A stretch of DNA of 64,000 nt from Salinivirgaceae bacterium (GTDB lineage: Bacteria; Bacteroidota; Bacteroidia; Bacteroidales; SZUA-534). The number at the start of each line of letters is the position of its first letter. Position 1 is the first letter of the stretch. The notes under the pieces are model-generated. The model was not told the DNA's origin. It searched no databases and worked only from the letters and a program-made list of their open reading frames with translations. The translations under genes were made by a program, and so were the position numbers. Of this stretch, positions 8,338 to 16,585 are shown piece by piece. The stretch is from assembly GCA_024405635.1 (NCBI GenBank), contig JAKSOL010000001.1, positions 1 to 64,000 of the forward strand, given 5' to 3'.

Positions 8338-9600
8338 ATGGCTAATTACTTAAAACGCTATGCTGAGGCTGAAATAGAACGGGCGCTTGCGTCGTCGGGA
8401 GCGGTGTTGATAGCTGGCCCAAAATTCTGTGGCAAAACAACAACGGCAATGCAATTTGCCAAAAGTGCAATTAGTTTAAATACCGCAGCAACCATCGGAT
8501 TGGCAAAAATGGAGCCTGGCAATATGCTGCAAGGCGATGTGCCTCGTGTAATTGACGAGTGGCAAACTGTGCCCGACATTTGGAACGAAGTACGTGCTAA
8601 AGTTGACCAAGTGGGCAAGTTTGGTCAATTTATACTAACAGGCAGCTCAACTCCTGCCGATAAAACACAGATTCACCATTCAGGAGCAGGTCGCATAACA
8701 ACTGTAAAAATGTTGCCAATGTCGTTGTCGGAGTCGCAAGATTCAAAAAAAACGGTTTCGTTGACGGAGCTTTTTACAAATCAAAACGCTAAGGTATTTG
8801 ATATGAACGAAGGGCATCAATTGTCAGATTCCGCTTTTTTTGTTTGCCGCGGCGGATGGCCATTGTCGTTAAACAGCAATCGCAAGGTGGCCCTTGATGT
8901 TACCAAAAACTACTACAAAGGGTTGTTTAACTTTGAGTATAGCGAGAACGAGAAATTTAGGAACAAAAAGCCTGAGATATTGCAAATGGTGCTTCGTAGT
9001 TATGCACGAAACATATCAACCGAGGCATCGATACAAACAATAATTGCTGATGTTACGGCATCGAACCGTCGCACAATGAGCGCCAATACATTTGAGGACT
9101 ACATGGATGCGTTGCGCGATTTGTTTATTATTGAAGATATTGAGGCTTGGAATCCGAATTTGCGAAGTAAAACCGTTGTTAGAACAACACCAACGCGCCA
9201 TTTTGTTGATCCGTCAATAGCATGTGCAGCGTTGAAAATATCGCCAGCAATGCTTATGCGCGATTTAAATTCGTTTGGTTTGCTTTTTGAAGATATGGTG
9301 GTTAGAGACCTAAAGGCTTACGTTTCAACACTAGGTGGCAGTGTTATGCATTACCGCGATAGTAGAGGGCTGGAGTGCGATGCTGTTGTTGTGCTTGATG
9401 ATGGTAGATGGGCGTTGGTTGAGGTTAAGTTGGGCGGCGATGATTTGGTTAACGAAGGAGCTGCGCATCTTTTGAAAATGCAACGCGACATTGCAGAAGG
9501 TAATGGTCCTGAGTTTATGATGGTTATTACTGCTACAGGTCCAGCATATAGGCGCCCCGATGGTGTTTTGGTGGTTCCGCTTAATTGTTTAACTGCGTAG
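8338..9600 (+). CDS. ATP-binding protein, AAA_14 plus DUF4143
   Basis: The 420-residue protein has an N-terminal AAA_14 ATPase domain with Walker A GPKFCGKT (27-34), Walker B VIDEWQ (71-76) and sensor-like LTGSS. The C-terminal DUF4143 domain contains LLFEDMV and then D348 and E362-V-K364 on predicted strands, the layout of a PD-(D/E)XK-like nuclease fold. These proteins are abundant, often multi-copy, in Bacteroidota and archaea; their role is not settled. It is free-standing: its own promoter lies at 8300, and neighbours are unrelated. The most unusual thing is that the gene is bracketed by the same 23-bp dyad repeats on both sides (8231-8299, 9647-9738), which suggests autoregulation or movement as a cassette. 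Confidence 0.9.
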   Translation: MANYLKRYAEAEIERALASSGAVLIAGPKFCGKTTTAMQFAKSAISLNTAATIGLAKMEPGNMLQGDVPRVIDEWQTVPDIWNEVRAKVDQVGKFGQFILTGSSTPADKTQIHHSGAGRITTVKMLPMSLSESQDSKKTVSLTELFTNQNAKVFDMNEGHQLSDSAFFVCRGGWPLSLNSNRKVALDVTKNYYKGLFNFEYSENEKFRNKKPEILQMVLRSYARNISTEASIQTIIADVTASNRRTMSANTFEDYMDALRDLFIIEDIEAWNPNLRSKTVVRTTPTRHFVDPSIACAALKISPAMLMRDLNSFGLLFEDMVVRDLKAYVSTLGGSVMHYRDSRGLECDAVVVLDDGRWALVEVKLGGDDLVNEGAAHLLKMQRDIAEGNGPEFMMVITATGPAYRRPDGVLVVPLNCLTA

Positions 9601-9646
9601 TGTGGAGTAAATGGCTGATTTGTAAGCAATTGTTGTTATTAAAAAC

Positions 9647-9738
9647 CTCACAATCTTGTCAATTTTTATCTCACAATCTTGTCAATTTTTATCTCACAAG
9701 TTTGTCAGTTTTTACCTCACAAGTTTGTCAGTTTTTGC
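9647..9738 (+). repeat. Four tandem 23-bp repeats downstream of the DUF4143 gene
   Basis: Units lie at 9647-9669 and 9670-9692 (type B, core ACAATCTTGT) and at 9693-9715 and 9716-9738 (type A, core ACAAGTTTGT). They are in the same orientation as the three upstream units and have the same 23-bp period. A 12-base partial unit, CTCACAATCTTG, follows at 9799-9810. There is no unique spacer between units, so this is not a CRISPR. Confidence 0.93.
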
Positions 9739-9842
9739 CTTGTAAGTTGGTTCATTCAAGCAACTAAGTTAATTGTATCCAGCCAATAGCTATCGCCACT
9801 CACAATCTTGCATTGGCAAGCAAAAAACATTGCAAAATGTGT

Positions 9843-10442
9843 TTATTCGTTTATTGTAACGCCCTCAATTGACAATAGTTTGTTGCGCAATGTTTCGCTG
9901 TTCATCTTTCTGATTGACAATGTAATAGAACAAACATTGTCGTATTGTTGGTTGCGTTGTTCGGGCTGTTCGTCTTTAATTACTTTCATCACACTGTTCA
10001 TGGTTTCGTAGCCAAAACTGATGGTGAAGGTGTCCATTTCAAATTGTTCAACAATTTGGTTGTTGGCAATGGCATCGGCTGCAGCGCTGCGATAGGCGTT
10101 TATGAGTCCAGGTACACCAAGTTTAGTGCCGCCAAAGTATCGAACCACCACAATTAGTATGTTAGTTAGGTTGTTTGACTGAATTTGCCCCAAAACAGGA
10201 GGCCCCGAAGAGTTTGAAGGCTCGCCGTCGTCGCTGCATCGGTAGGTTTTCATGTCGCAGCCAAGTCGAAAAGCGTAAACGTGATGTCGGGCATCAAAGT
10301 AAGTCTTTTTAAGTTCCTTAATGAGTTCGCGCACTTCGTCTTCGGTGGTTACAGGGTAGGCAAAGGCCAAAAAACGGCTGCCTTTTTCTTTGTAAACACC
10401 CTCTGATGTTGTGGCAATGGTGAGAAACTTATCGTCGGTCAT
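9843..10442 (-). CDS. yigZ: YigZ/IMPACT family protein
   Basis: The 199-residue product has the IMPACT N-terminal fold with KGSRFLAFAYPV, the signature DARHHVYAFR near residues 51-60, the SDDGEPSNSSG loop and VRYFGGTKLGVPGL, followed by a C-terminal ferredoxin-like domain (DUF1949 type). This is the normal domain order and length for YigZ. In eukaryotes the IMPACT relative modulates translation under starvation; the bacterial role is unclear. It is encoded directly downstream of the B3/4-domain gene with a 2-base gap, so the three minus-strand genes 11594-9843 form one operon with a translation-quality theme. Confidence 0.92.
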   Translation of the reverse strand: MTDDKFLTIATTSEGVYKEKGSRFLAFAYPVTTEDEVRELIKELKKTYFDARHHVYAFRLGCDMKTYRCSDDGEPSNSSGPPVLGQIQSNNLTNILIVVVRYFGGTKLGVPGLINAYRSAAADAIANNQIVEQFEMDTFTISFGYETMNSVMKVIKDEQPEQRNQQYDNVCSITLSIRKMNSETLRNKLLSIEGVTINE

Positions 10443-10444
10443 AG

Positions 10445-11110
10445 TTATTTAATAATCAGGGAGTTGGTTATTTCGGCGGAGGCGTATTTTTTTAGCAGCG
10501 AGGTTGCAAAATCAATGGTTTGTTGCAAAGCAATGCCGCCGTCGTAAGCGTTAATCACCATAAGTAAGTGGCAAGTGTTGTCGCACATCGATGTGCGTTC
10601 TTCGTCGCTGGTTGGAGTGCCAAAAGTGCCTTTTGCATCGCGTAGGGCGGGCATGTTTTCAATGTTGATAATGCCACGACCAATGCCGTGGTACTCGTCG
10701 GCTGCTGTGCCAATGCTGGCCAAAACCGATGAGCCTACAATTCGGTCGGCATCAAAACCGCCAATGGAGTAGCCCGATTTAAGCGACACAAGGTTCACCA
10801 AATCGACTAGGGTGTTGATTCGGTAAAGGCTCAATCCTTTTACGGCGCGGCGCATCATTGATTCGGCGCTTGGGCGGTATCTGCTAGGTTCTTTTCCGCA
10901 GGTAACGTACATGGCGCGAGTGGCTGCAATTTGTGGCTGGTCTTTAATGCTTTCAAAAGTCAAGGTGTTGGCAATGTGAGAGCATAGGTTTTCAATTTCG
11001 GTCCACAAATCGTTGCTAGTGGGCGAGTTAGTAACGTTGGCCTCAATAACACCAAGTTGCATGGTTGGGTTCTTGGCTCGCAATTCGTTGCTTATGCTAA
11101 CTTTAATCAT
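10445..11110 (-). CDS. B3/B4 tRNA-binding domain protein (PheT-like B3/4)
   Basis: The 221 residues resemble a free-standing B3/4 domain of phenylalanyl-tRNA synthetase beta chain, with the segments PSRYRPSAESMMRRA, YRINTLVDLVNLVSL and SGYSIGGFDADRI in order. In PheRS this domain is linked to editing of mischarged tRNA; stand-alone versions may act as trans-editing or binding factors. The start overlaps the end of the YbaK-type gene by 8 bases (11103-11110), showing tight coupling to a proven tRNA-editing family. That neighbourhood supports a role in aminoacyl-tRNA proofreading, as an inference. Confidence 0.85.
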   Translation of the reverse strand: MIKVSISNELRAKNPTMQLGVIEANVTNSPTSNDLWTEIENLCSHIANTLTFESIKDQPQIAATRAMYVTCGKEPSRYRPSAESMMRRAVKGLSLYRINTLVDLVNLVSLKSGYSIGGFDADRIVGSSVLASIGTAADEYHGIGRGIINIENMPALRDAKGTFGTPTSDEERTSMCDNTCHLLMVINAYDGGIALQQTIDFATSLLKKYASAEITNSLIIK

Positions 11111-11594
11111 CTGAGTTTCGGCTTGTTACAATTAGGTCGTCAACAATACATTCGGCAAAGCTAATAAGGTCGTCGGGAGCAATAATCAGTTGCATTCCGC
11201 GCACACCGGCACTTATGTATATTTGGTCGTAAAGCTGGCAACTTTCGTCAATAAAGGTTGGAAATTTCTTTTTCATGCCAATAGGCGAACAACCACCGCG
11301 AATGTATCCAGTGAGCCCTAAAAGTTCTTTAACGTGAATCATTGCAGCACTTTTGTTGCCCGATACTTTTGCGGCTTTTTTCAAATCGACCTCTTCGGCA
11401 CCAGGAATAACACAAACAAAAATGCCGTTTTTGTCGCCTCTAAGTACCAGTGTTTTAAATACTTGACCAATGTCTTGACCAAGTTGACTGGCAATGTGAA
11501 TGGCACTTAAATCGTTTTCATCAACCTCATATTCAGTAAGTTGATAGTTTATGCCAGCTTTTTCAAGCAATCGAACTGCGTTGGTTTTATTCAT
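11103..11594 (-). CDS. ybaK: YbaK/EbsC-type Cys-tRNA(Pro) deacylase
   Basis: The protein (163 residues from the ATG at 11594) has the YbaK fold: KTNAVRLLEKAGI at the N-terminus, a central VFKTLVLRGD with the conserved lysine, VDLKKAAKVSG, then GYIRGGCSPIGMKKKFP and a final GVRGMQLIIAPDDL. These are the substrate-pocket motifs of Cys-tRNA(Pro) deacylases, which hydrolyse cysteine wrongly attached to tRNA(Pro). A longer frame starting at 11624 adds ten residues but MNKTNA is the family start, and a -7 box TATTTTTG lies on the minus strand at 11611-11618, inside the longer version. Confidence 0.93.
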   Translation of the reverse strand: MNKTNAVRLLEKAGINYQLTEYEVDENDLSAIHIASQLGQDIGQVFKTLVLRGDKNGIFVCVIPGAEEVDLKKAAKVSGNKSAAMIHVKELLGLTGYIRGGCSPIGMKKKFPTFIDESCQLYDQIYISAGVRGMQLIIAPDDLISFAECIVDDLIVTSRNSDD

Positions 11595-11668
11595 AAGTAG
11601 TTGTTTGGTGCAAAAATAAAGCATTTGCGCGCGTCATTTGTGCTAAATCCTTTTTCTTTGCACTCATT

Positions 11669-12460
11669 ATGATTTCGCAGCACAATATAGCAAGTTACGC
11701 GCATTGGATTTGGAATGCCCATAGCAAAAAAGGTCATGGCATTCATTCTCCTTTTCTTTTTAATCTGATAACCAATAGTTTGCACAAACCGCTTGAAGGT
11801 AATGGCTTTGGCGAAATAGAATTGTTGCGAAAACAGCTCGAATGTAACAAAACTGAATTGACAATCAGCGATTTAGGTTCGGGCTCAAAGTTTGCGAAGA
11901 ATGGCCGTAGAACAATTGCATCGGTTGCCAAACATAGCACATCGTCGGTTAGCGACGGGCGTTTGCTTGTAAGGTTGATGCAAACTACCGATGCTTGCAA
12001 TGTGGTTGAGGTTGGTACTTGTATTGGGTTGGGAACCAGTTATTTGGCAATGGCGGCTCGGCAGGGTAGAGTTACTACTATTGAAGGCTCGGCTGAGTTG
12101 GCAAATGTGGCTACCGAAACATTTAAAAAACTGAACATTAGCAATGTAGCTCAGATGGTTGGCGATGCATCGGTAAAACTTAAAGAGTTGGTGGCAAATG
12201 CCGATAAACTTGATTTTGTGTTTTTCGATGCTAATCATCGCAGCCAACCAACCATAGAGTATTTTAAACTGTGTTTGCCGTGTGTGTCAAATAATTCGGT
12301 GTTTGTTTTTGACGATATTCACAAGAATGCCGATATGGAGCAAGCGTGGCTTGAAATAATTGGAAACGAGAGAGTTACTTTGTCGCTCGATTTTTACACA
12401 ATGGGAGCTGTGTTTTTTCGTCGCGAGTTATCAAAGCAAAATATCTTGTTGCGTTATTAG
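11669..12460 (+). CDS. Class I SAM-dependent O-methyltransferase-like protein
   Basis: A 263-residue protein with the Rossmann methyltransferase core. SAM-binding motif I is VVEVGTCIGLGTSYLAM (about 112-128), the acidic loop is TTIEGS, and the post-motif strand is DFVFFDANHR with DDIHKN later, as in O-methyltransferase family 3 proteins. An extra N-terminal 80 residues include HGIHSPF, common in Bacteroidota versions. The substrate is unknown. It is transcribed divergently from the YbaK operon across 74 bases and converges on the TPR gene, sharing four bases of stop codons (12457-12460). Confidence 0.85.
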   Translation: MISQHNIASYAHWIWNAHSKKGHGIHSPFLFNLITNSLHKPLEGNGFGEIELLRKQLECNKTELTISDLGSGSKFAKNGRRTIASVAKHSTSSVSDGRLLVRLMQTTDACNVVEVGTCIGLGTSYLAMAARQGRVTTIEGSAELANVATETFKKLNISNVAQMVGDASVKLKELVANADKLDFVFFDANHRSQPTIEYFKLCLPCVSNNSVFVFDDIHKNADMEQAWLEIIGNERVTLSLDFYTMGAVFFRRELSKQNILLRY

Positions 12461-14283
12461 TTTTCTCTAAGTTTTCGGAATCGCGAGCGAGCTTCGCGAA
12501 CAAAGATGCTGCTTTCGTATTCGCTCATAATGCGAAGGTAAATATTCATGGCAGCTTGGGTGTTGTTGTTTTGCTCTTCAATTTTAGCAATTTGCATTAG
12601 CGCGTTATCGGCCAGAATTTCGTATTGCCATTTTTGTGAAATTGTTTCAAAAAGACTTTTTGCGTTTGCGGTATCGCCTTGAACCATAATTATTTGAGCT
12701 TTCAAATAAAGCGCTTCGTCGTTTAGTGCATCTTCGGGATAAAGGGTTATTAAACTGTCGAGAGTGGCAAGCGCTTTGGTATTTTGGTGTTGGTAGTGAA
12801 GCAGGTCGGCCGAGGCATATAGTTGCATGGCGTGTTCGGTAGAATCGCCCCAACCGGTGTTTTCTTCAATTAAAAGCGACAAGGCGGCAGCATCGTTTGC
12901 AATGAACTTTTCGGTGCTGGCTTTCAGCGCGTTAAGTTGTGTTTGTGCCCAACCAAAATCGCCAATGTAGTAAGCCAGTTTGGCCTTGCGGAACTTAGCT
13001 TCGGCACCCACATCGTTGTTAGGATTGGCATCGGCAACGTGGGTGTAGGCTATTGTGGCATCAAACATTCGGCCTTGCATAAGGTACACGTCGGCAAGTT
13101 CAATTTCAATTTCTCCGCGGTCGGTTTTTGCAATGTCGCGGCGGTCTTTAATGTCTTCAAGCAGAAATTGTGCGTCGGCAGTTTTGTTTAGGTAAAAGGC
13201 CTTTAGTTTGGCAAGGTTGCGCACCATGTCAATGTTGTCGGCGCTTATTCCTTCTTCGTCAAGAGCTGTGGTAATTGCTTCTTCAAGTCGTTCGTAATCG
13301 GCAATTGAGTTGTCTAATTCAAGTTCGATGCGAGTAAACATTACTTGCAACATTTCGCTACGAGCGGCAAACATAAACTCACGGTTTCTACAATTTTCAA
13401 TAGCGTATTGGTAAGCGGCAATGGCGGTGTTAAAGTCGTTGCCAGTTGTGGCTTGTCGTGCCAGTTCAACCACTCGGCGGCCACCTTCTTCAAGTCGTCG
13501 GTCAAGTGCTTTAACCTGAAAAAGAGCCATTTCGTATTCGCCTTGCTGAACCATAAGCCACACAAGCAGTTCGGCAAACACAGTTCGGTCGGGGTAGATT
13601 TGCGTGTATTTCAGCAGTTTGCTTTTTAGCAAATCGACCAGGCTATTGTCGATGTCGTTGTAAACGGCGGCTTGAAGGTGGTTTTGTACATTTTGCAAAA
13701 AGTCGTCGCTAACGCGCAGTTGTTCAAGATATTCGTCAATCATCTTGCTATAGTTGCGCTGATACATATACACTTGCGCCAATTCGGTGTGAAATGGATA
13801 TGTTGAAACTTTGCGGCCCTCGATGTAAACCTGCTCGGCATATTGGTACAACCCTTTGTTAATGAACCCATTGGCCAAGGTTGTTATTTGCGAGGCATCG
13901 GCTTCAATTTTTTTAATTAACTGATTGTAAAGCTTTTCGGCTTTTTCTTCGCGCTTGGTTTTTGAGTAAACATAGCCCAAGTCTATAACATACTTGGGAT
14001 TTTGCTTTGTGGCTTTAAGTTGCTTGTTTACAAGAACTTCGGCTTCAGAAAAATTACTTGTATGAATAAGGCACGAGTACAAGTATGAGTAATAAACGTC
14101 GCTGCCCGTTTGGTTAAAAAGTTGAGAAAAAATGTCGCCAGCCTTTTGGTAGTCGCCGTTGCGGTAGTATTGCATTGCAAGTTGGTTTGGTGTTAAAGGT
14201 TGCGACTTGGGCTTTTGTTGAGCTGATGCGCCAACGCAAAAGCAAGCAAGCAGCAATGCCACACAAAACCGATGCAATTTCAT
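12457..14283 (-). CDS. Tetratricopeptide repeat protein, exported
   Basis: A 608-residue protein with an N-terminal signal peptide ending ASAQ (about residue 22) and repeated TPR-like helix pairs along its whole length, such as AMQYYRNGDYQKAGDIF near the start and DALNDEALYLKAQIIMVQGD near the C-terminus. It is therefore a periplasmic or outer-membrane-associated scaffold. No enzyme motif is visible. It leads into a minus-strand order DUF5662, DUF4293, TPR protein, with 18 bases between it and DUF4293, so the three may share a transcript. Its stop overlaps the stop of the methyltransferase gene on the other strand. Confidence 0.88.
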   Translation of the reverse strand: MKLHRFCVALLLACFCVGASAQQKPKSQPLTPNQLAMQYYRNGDYQKAGDIFSQLFNQTGSDVYYSYLYSCLIHTSNFSEAEVLVNKQLKATKQNPKYVIDLGYVYSKTKREEKAEKLYNQLIKKIEADASQITTLANGFINKGLYQYAEQVYIEGRKVSTYPFHTELAQVYMYQRNYSKMIDEYLEQLRVSDDFLQNVQNHLQAAVYNDIDNSLVDLLKSKLLKYTQIYPDRTVFAELLVWLMVQQGEYEMALFQVKALDRRLEEGGRRVVELARQATTGNDFNTAIAAYQYAIENCRNREFMFAARSEMLQVMFTRIELELDNSIADYERLEEAITTALDEEGISADNIDMVRNLAKLKAFYLNKTADAQFLLEDIKDRRDIAKTDRGEIEIELADVYLMQGRMFDATIAYTHVADANPNNDVGAEAKFRKAKLAYYIGDFGWAQTQLNALKASTEKFIANDAAALSLLIEENTGWGDSTEHAMQLYASADLLHYQHQNTKALATLDSLITLYPEDALNDEALYLKAQIIMVQGDTANAKSLFETISQKWQYEILADNALMQIAKIEEQNNNTQAAMNIYLRIMSEYESSIFVREARSRFRKLREN

Positions 14284-14301
14284 ACCGTTCTGCTGTAAAA
14301 A

Positions 14302-14760
14302 TTATCTCAATCGGTCGGCCGATTTTACAAGGTCGTCGTCTTTTTTAATGCCGCGATATGCAAGATATTGCAACACTATCATAATTACAGGAGCCGCTAG
14401 CCACAAGTCTAAACCATTGAAATCGGAATTCAAACTGCTTTTTAATGCGCTAAACGAGCCAATCATGAGTGCAAGTTGTGCAATGCAAAGTACAATGTTG
14501 ATGCGAGTTACAAGCATTTGTTTGGTGCGGTTGCGGAACATAAAAATTGCAATTACAGTAAGCAAAAGTAGCGAGGTTGAAATAGCAGCAAGAGGCACCA
14601 ACTTTGCGTTTAATCCGGCGTTGGGAATGGTGTGGCAAACGGTGGCGGTTATAATGCTATCGGGATTGTTGATGTTAAAAGATGCAAAAGGGTGGCTAAA
14701 AAGAACAGCACAAATTGCAGCCGAAATAATTAGATAAATGGTTTGAATGCGTTGAATCAT
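14302..14760 (-). CDS. DUF4293 family membrane protein
   Basis: 152 residues with four hydrophobic helices (about 5-25, 55-73, 82-102 and 118-135) and the opening MIQRIQTIYL, which is characteristic of the Bacteroidota DUF4293 family. It is predicted to be an inner-membrane protein. No catalytic motif is seen and the role is unknown. It lies 2 bases after the DUF5662 gene and 18 before the TPR gene. Confidence 0.85.
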   Translation of the reverse strand: MIQRIQTIYLIISAAICAVLFSHPFASFNINNPDSIITATVCHTIPNAGLNAKLVPLAAISTSLLLLTVIAIFMFRNRTKQMLVTRINIVLCIAQLALMIGSFSALKSSLNSDFNGLDLWLAAPVIMIVLQYLAYRGIKKDDDLVKSADRLR

Positions 14761-14762
14761 AG

Positions 14763-15299
14763 CTATTTGTTTTTTAGGATTTCACGTTTAATATATTCAT
14801 TGGTAGCTTCCTCGCCGTGTTCGGCAAGATGAGTAAGCAACTGTCGCAAAAGAGCAGCAGTGTCGTCGTGCATCAAATATTTGGGCAATCCACGTTCAAA
14901 ATACTCAAGAGCACTGCGGTTGGTGTATTTTTCTTTTTGATAGGTTTTGCAAGCAGCCACGCGGTCGCAGTACATTTCAACTACGTAGTTTACAGGCATT
15001 TTCAAACCAACCATTTTTTCGCCAGGATTAAAACCAAAGTCAATCCAATATTCAAAATGATGCTTGTTACGCCCTTTGTGATGCAACCAAGATAGCGAGT
15101 AACCTTTTTCAATTCGCTCGGCGGCATTTGGGCTACGGTCGCCTTGAAAATAACGCACACCAGTAAAGAATTCGATTGGCGAAAACTTTGACAAATCGTG
15201 CATTAGGCCTTGCTTGTATAGCCCAACATTAAAGCAACCACGCATTACCAAATGGCGGTGATGCAATATGGTTCGTAAGTGTCCAAAAAATTTGTTCAT
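14763..15299 (-). CDS. DUF5662 family protein
   Basis: 178 residues from the ATG at 15299. It contains HRHLVMRGCF, GLMHDLSKFSP and SWLHHKGRNKHHFEYW, a histidine/aspartate-rich pattern seen in the DUF5662 family (sometimes mislabelled catalase) that resembles HD-type metal sites. The upstream methionine of a longer frame (15320) lies inside the promoter -7 box, so the shorter start is preferred. The activity is unknown; a phosphohydrolase role is only a guess from the HD-like residues. It is the first gene of the minus-strand group ending with the TPR protein. Confidence 0.82.
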   Translation of the reverse strand: MNKFFGHLRTILHHRHLVMRGCFNVGLYKQGLMHDLSKFSPIEFFTGVRYFQGDRSPNAAERIEKGYSLSWLHHKGRNKHHFEYWIDFGFNPGEKMVGLKMPVNYVVEMYCDRVAACKTYQKEKYTNRSALEYFERGLPKYLMHDDTAALLRQLLTHLAEHGEEATNEYIKREILKNK

Positions 15300-15305
15300 A
15301 GTGCC

Positions 15306-15336
15306 GCAAATGTAAAGCAATTCTTTGGGGGAGCAA
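15306..15336 (-). promoter_or_regulatory. Promoter of the DUF5662-DUF4293-TPR group
   Basis: On the minus strand, TTG (complement 15334-15336) is followed after 20 bases by TACATTTG (complement 15306-15313), a full Bacteroidota -33/-7 pair. The -7 box is only 6 bases from the ATG at 15299, so the message would be nearly leaderless. Confidence 0.6.
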
Positions 15337-15405
15337 CTGCTTGTTATATCGCAATTAAAATGTGTTTATGTAGAGCAATGGTCATACCCAAAAGCAAATG
15401 TTTGA

Positions 15406-15413
15406 TATTTTTG
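15406..15413 (+). promoter_or_regulatory. Candidate -7 box TATTTTTG upstream of the Bat operon
   Basis: TATTTTTG fits TAnnTTTG. It lies 133 bases before the moxR ATG, which would give a long leader. No convincing -33 partner is seen. Confidence 0.35.
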
Positions 15414-15546
15414 CACACATGCTTTAATTCTTAACAAAATGTTAAACCGTGGTTAAAGTCTGTTAAATATGTTTTGGTGTGCAAATGTTTTTTCAAATTT
15501 GTTGCATCAAATGCTTAAAAAAGTAAACACACATTAAATAAATACT

Positions 15547-16542
15547 ATGAGCGAAATTGTTGATATTAAAGAACTTAACGACCGCATTCAGCGCGAAAGT
15601 TCATTTGTCGACCTTATCACTATGGAAATGAACAAGGTGATTGTTGGTCAAAAACATCTTACCGAAAGTTTGTTGATTGGTCTTTTGAGCGATGGCCACA
15701 TTCTGCTCGAGGGCTTGCCAGGCTTGGCAAAAACATTGGCAATCAATACTTTGGCTAAAATTGTAGATGCAGGATTCAATCGCATTCAGTTTACTCCCGA
15801 CCTTTTGCCTGCCGATGTTATTGGTACAATGATTTACAGCCAAAAGACCGAAGAGTTTCAAGTAAAAAAAGGCCCAATATTCACAAACTTTGTATTGGCC
15901 GACGAGATAAACCGTGCTCCTGCCAAAGTGCAAAGTGCTTTGCTTGAGGCAATGCAAGAAAAGCAAGTTACCATTGGCGACAGCACTTTTAAACTCGAAA
16001 AACCATTCCTTGTAATGGCCACACAAAACCCAATTGAGCAAGAAGGAACCTATCCACTACCAGAGGCTCAAATGGACCGCTTTATGTTGAAGGTTATTAT
16101 TTCGTATCCAAAGAAAGAAGAAGAGCAACTTATTGTGCGTCAAAACATTTCGCGCAATTTCCCAACTCCTAGCAAAATTCTTTCAACCGACGATATTGTA
16201 AAAGCTCGCGACATTGTGAAAGATGTTTACATGGACGAAAAAATAGAGCGCTACATTGTTGATATAGTTTTTGCAACACGTTACCCAAGCGACTATGGTC
16301 TTGATAACCTGAAAGATATGATTGCGTTTGGTGGTTCGCCTCGCGCAAGCATCAACTTGTCAAAAGCAGCAAAGGCCTACGCGTTCATTAAACGCCGAGG
16401 CTACGTTGTTCCTGAAGATGTGCGTGCTGTTTGCCACGATGTACTTCGTCACCGCATTGGTTTAACTTACCAAGCCGAGGCTGAAAACATAACCGCCGAA
16501 GATATTATAAACGAGATTTTGAACAAAGTTGAAGTTCCATAG
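15547..16542 (+). CDS. moxR: MoxR family AAA+ ATPase of the aerotolerance operon
   Basis: 331 residues with Walker A GLPGLAKT (about 56-63), Walker B FVLADEINRAP, sensor 1 in MATQNPIEQEG and the arginine-finger region YPLPEAQMDRF, all typical of MoxR. MoxR ATPases act as chaperones that help von Willebrand factor A proteins bind metal or assemble. It opens a run of eight same-strand genes (MoxR, DUF58, an exported protein and BatABCDE), the Bacteroides aerotolerance operon. The product should be cytosolic and work with the DUF58 and BatA/BatB proteins. Confidence 0.95.
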   Translation: MSEIVDIKELNDRIQRESSFVDLITMEMNKVIVGQKHLTESLLIGLLSDGHILLEGLPGLAKTLAINTLAKIVDAGFNRIQFTPDLLPADVIGTMIYSQKTEEFQVKKGPIFTNFVLADEINRAPAKVQSALLEAMQEKQVTIGDSTFKLEKPFLVMATQNPIEQEGTYPLPEAQMDRFMLKVIISYPKKEEEQLIVRQNISRNFPTPSKILSTDDIVKARDIVKDVYMDEKIERYIVDIVFATRYPSDYGLDNLKDMIAFGGSPRASINLSKAAKAYAFIKRRGYVVPEDVRAVCHDVLRHRIGLTYQAEAENITAEDIINEILNKVEVP

Positions 16543-16585
16543 TTGGTTTGTGTGTAACTTGTTGTAATTAAATTAGTTGATTATT

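Noticed and set aside
8231..9738. CRISPR array
   Set aside because: The repeats are head-to-tail with no unique spacers and are split by a protein-coding gene; no cas genes are nearby.
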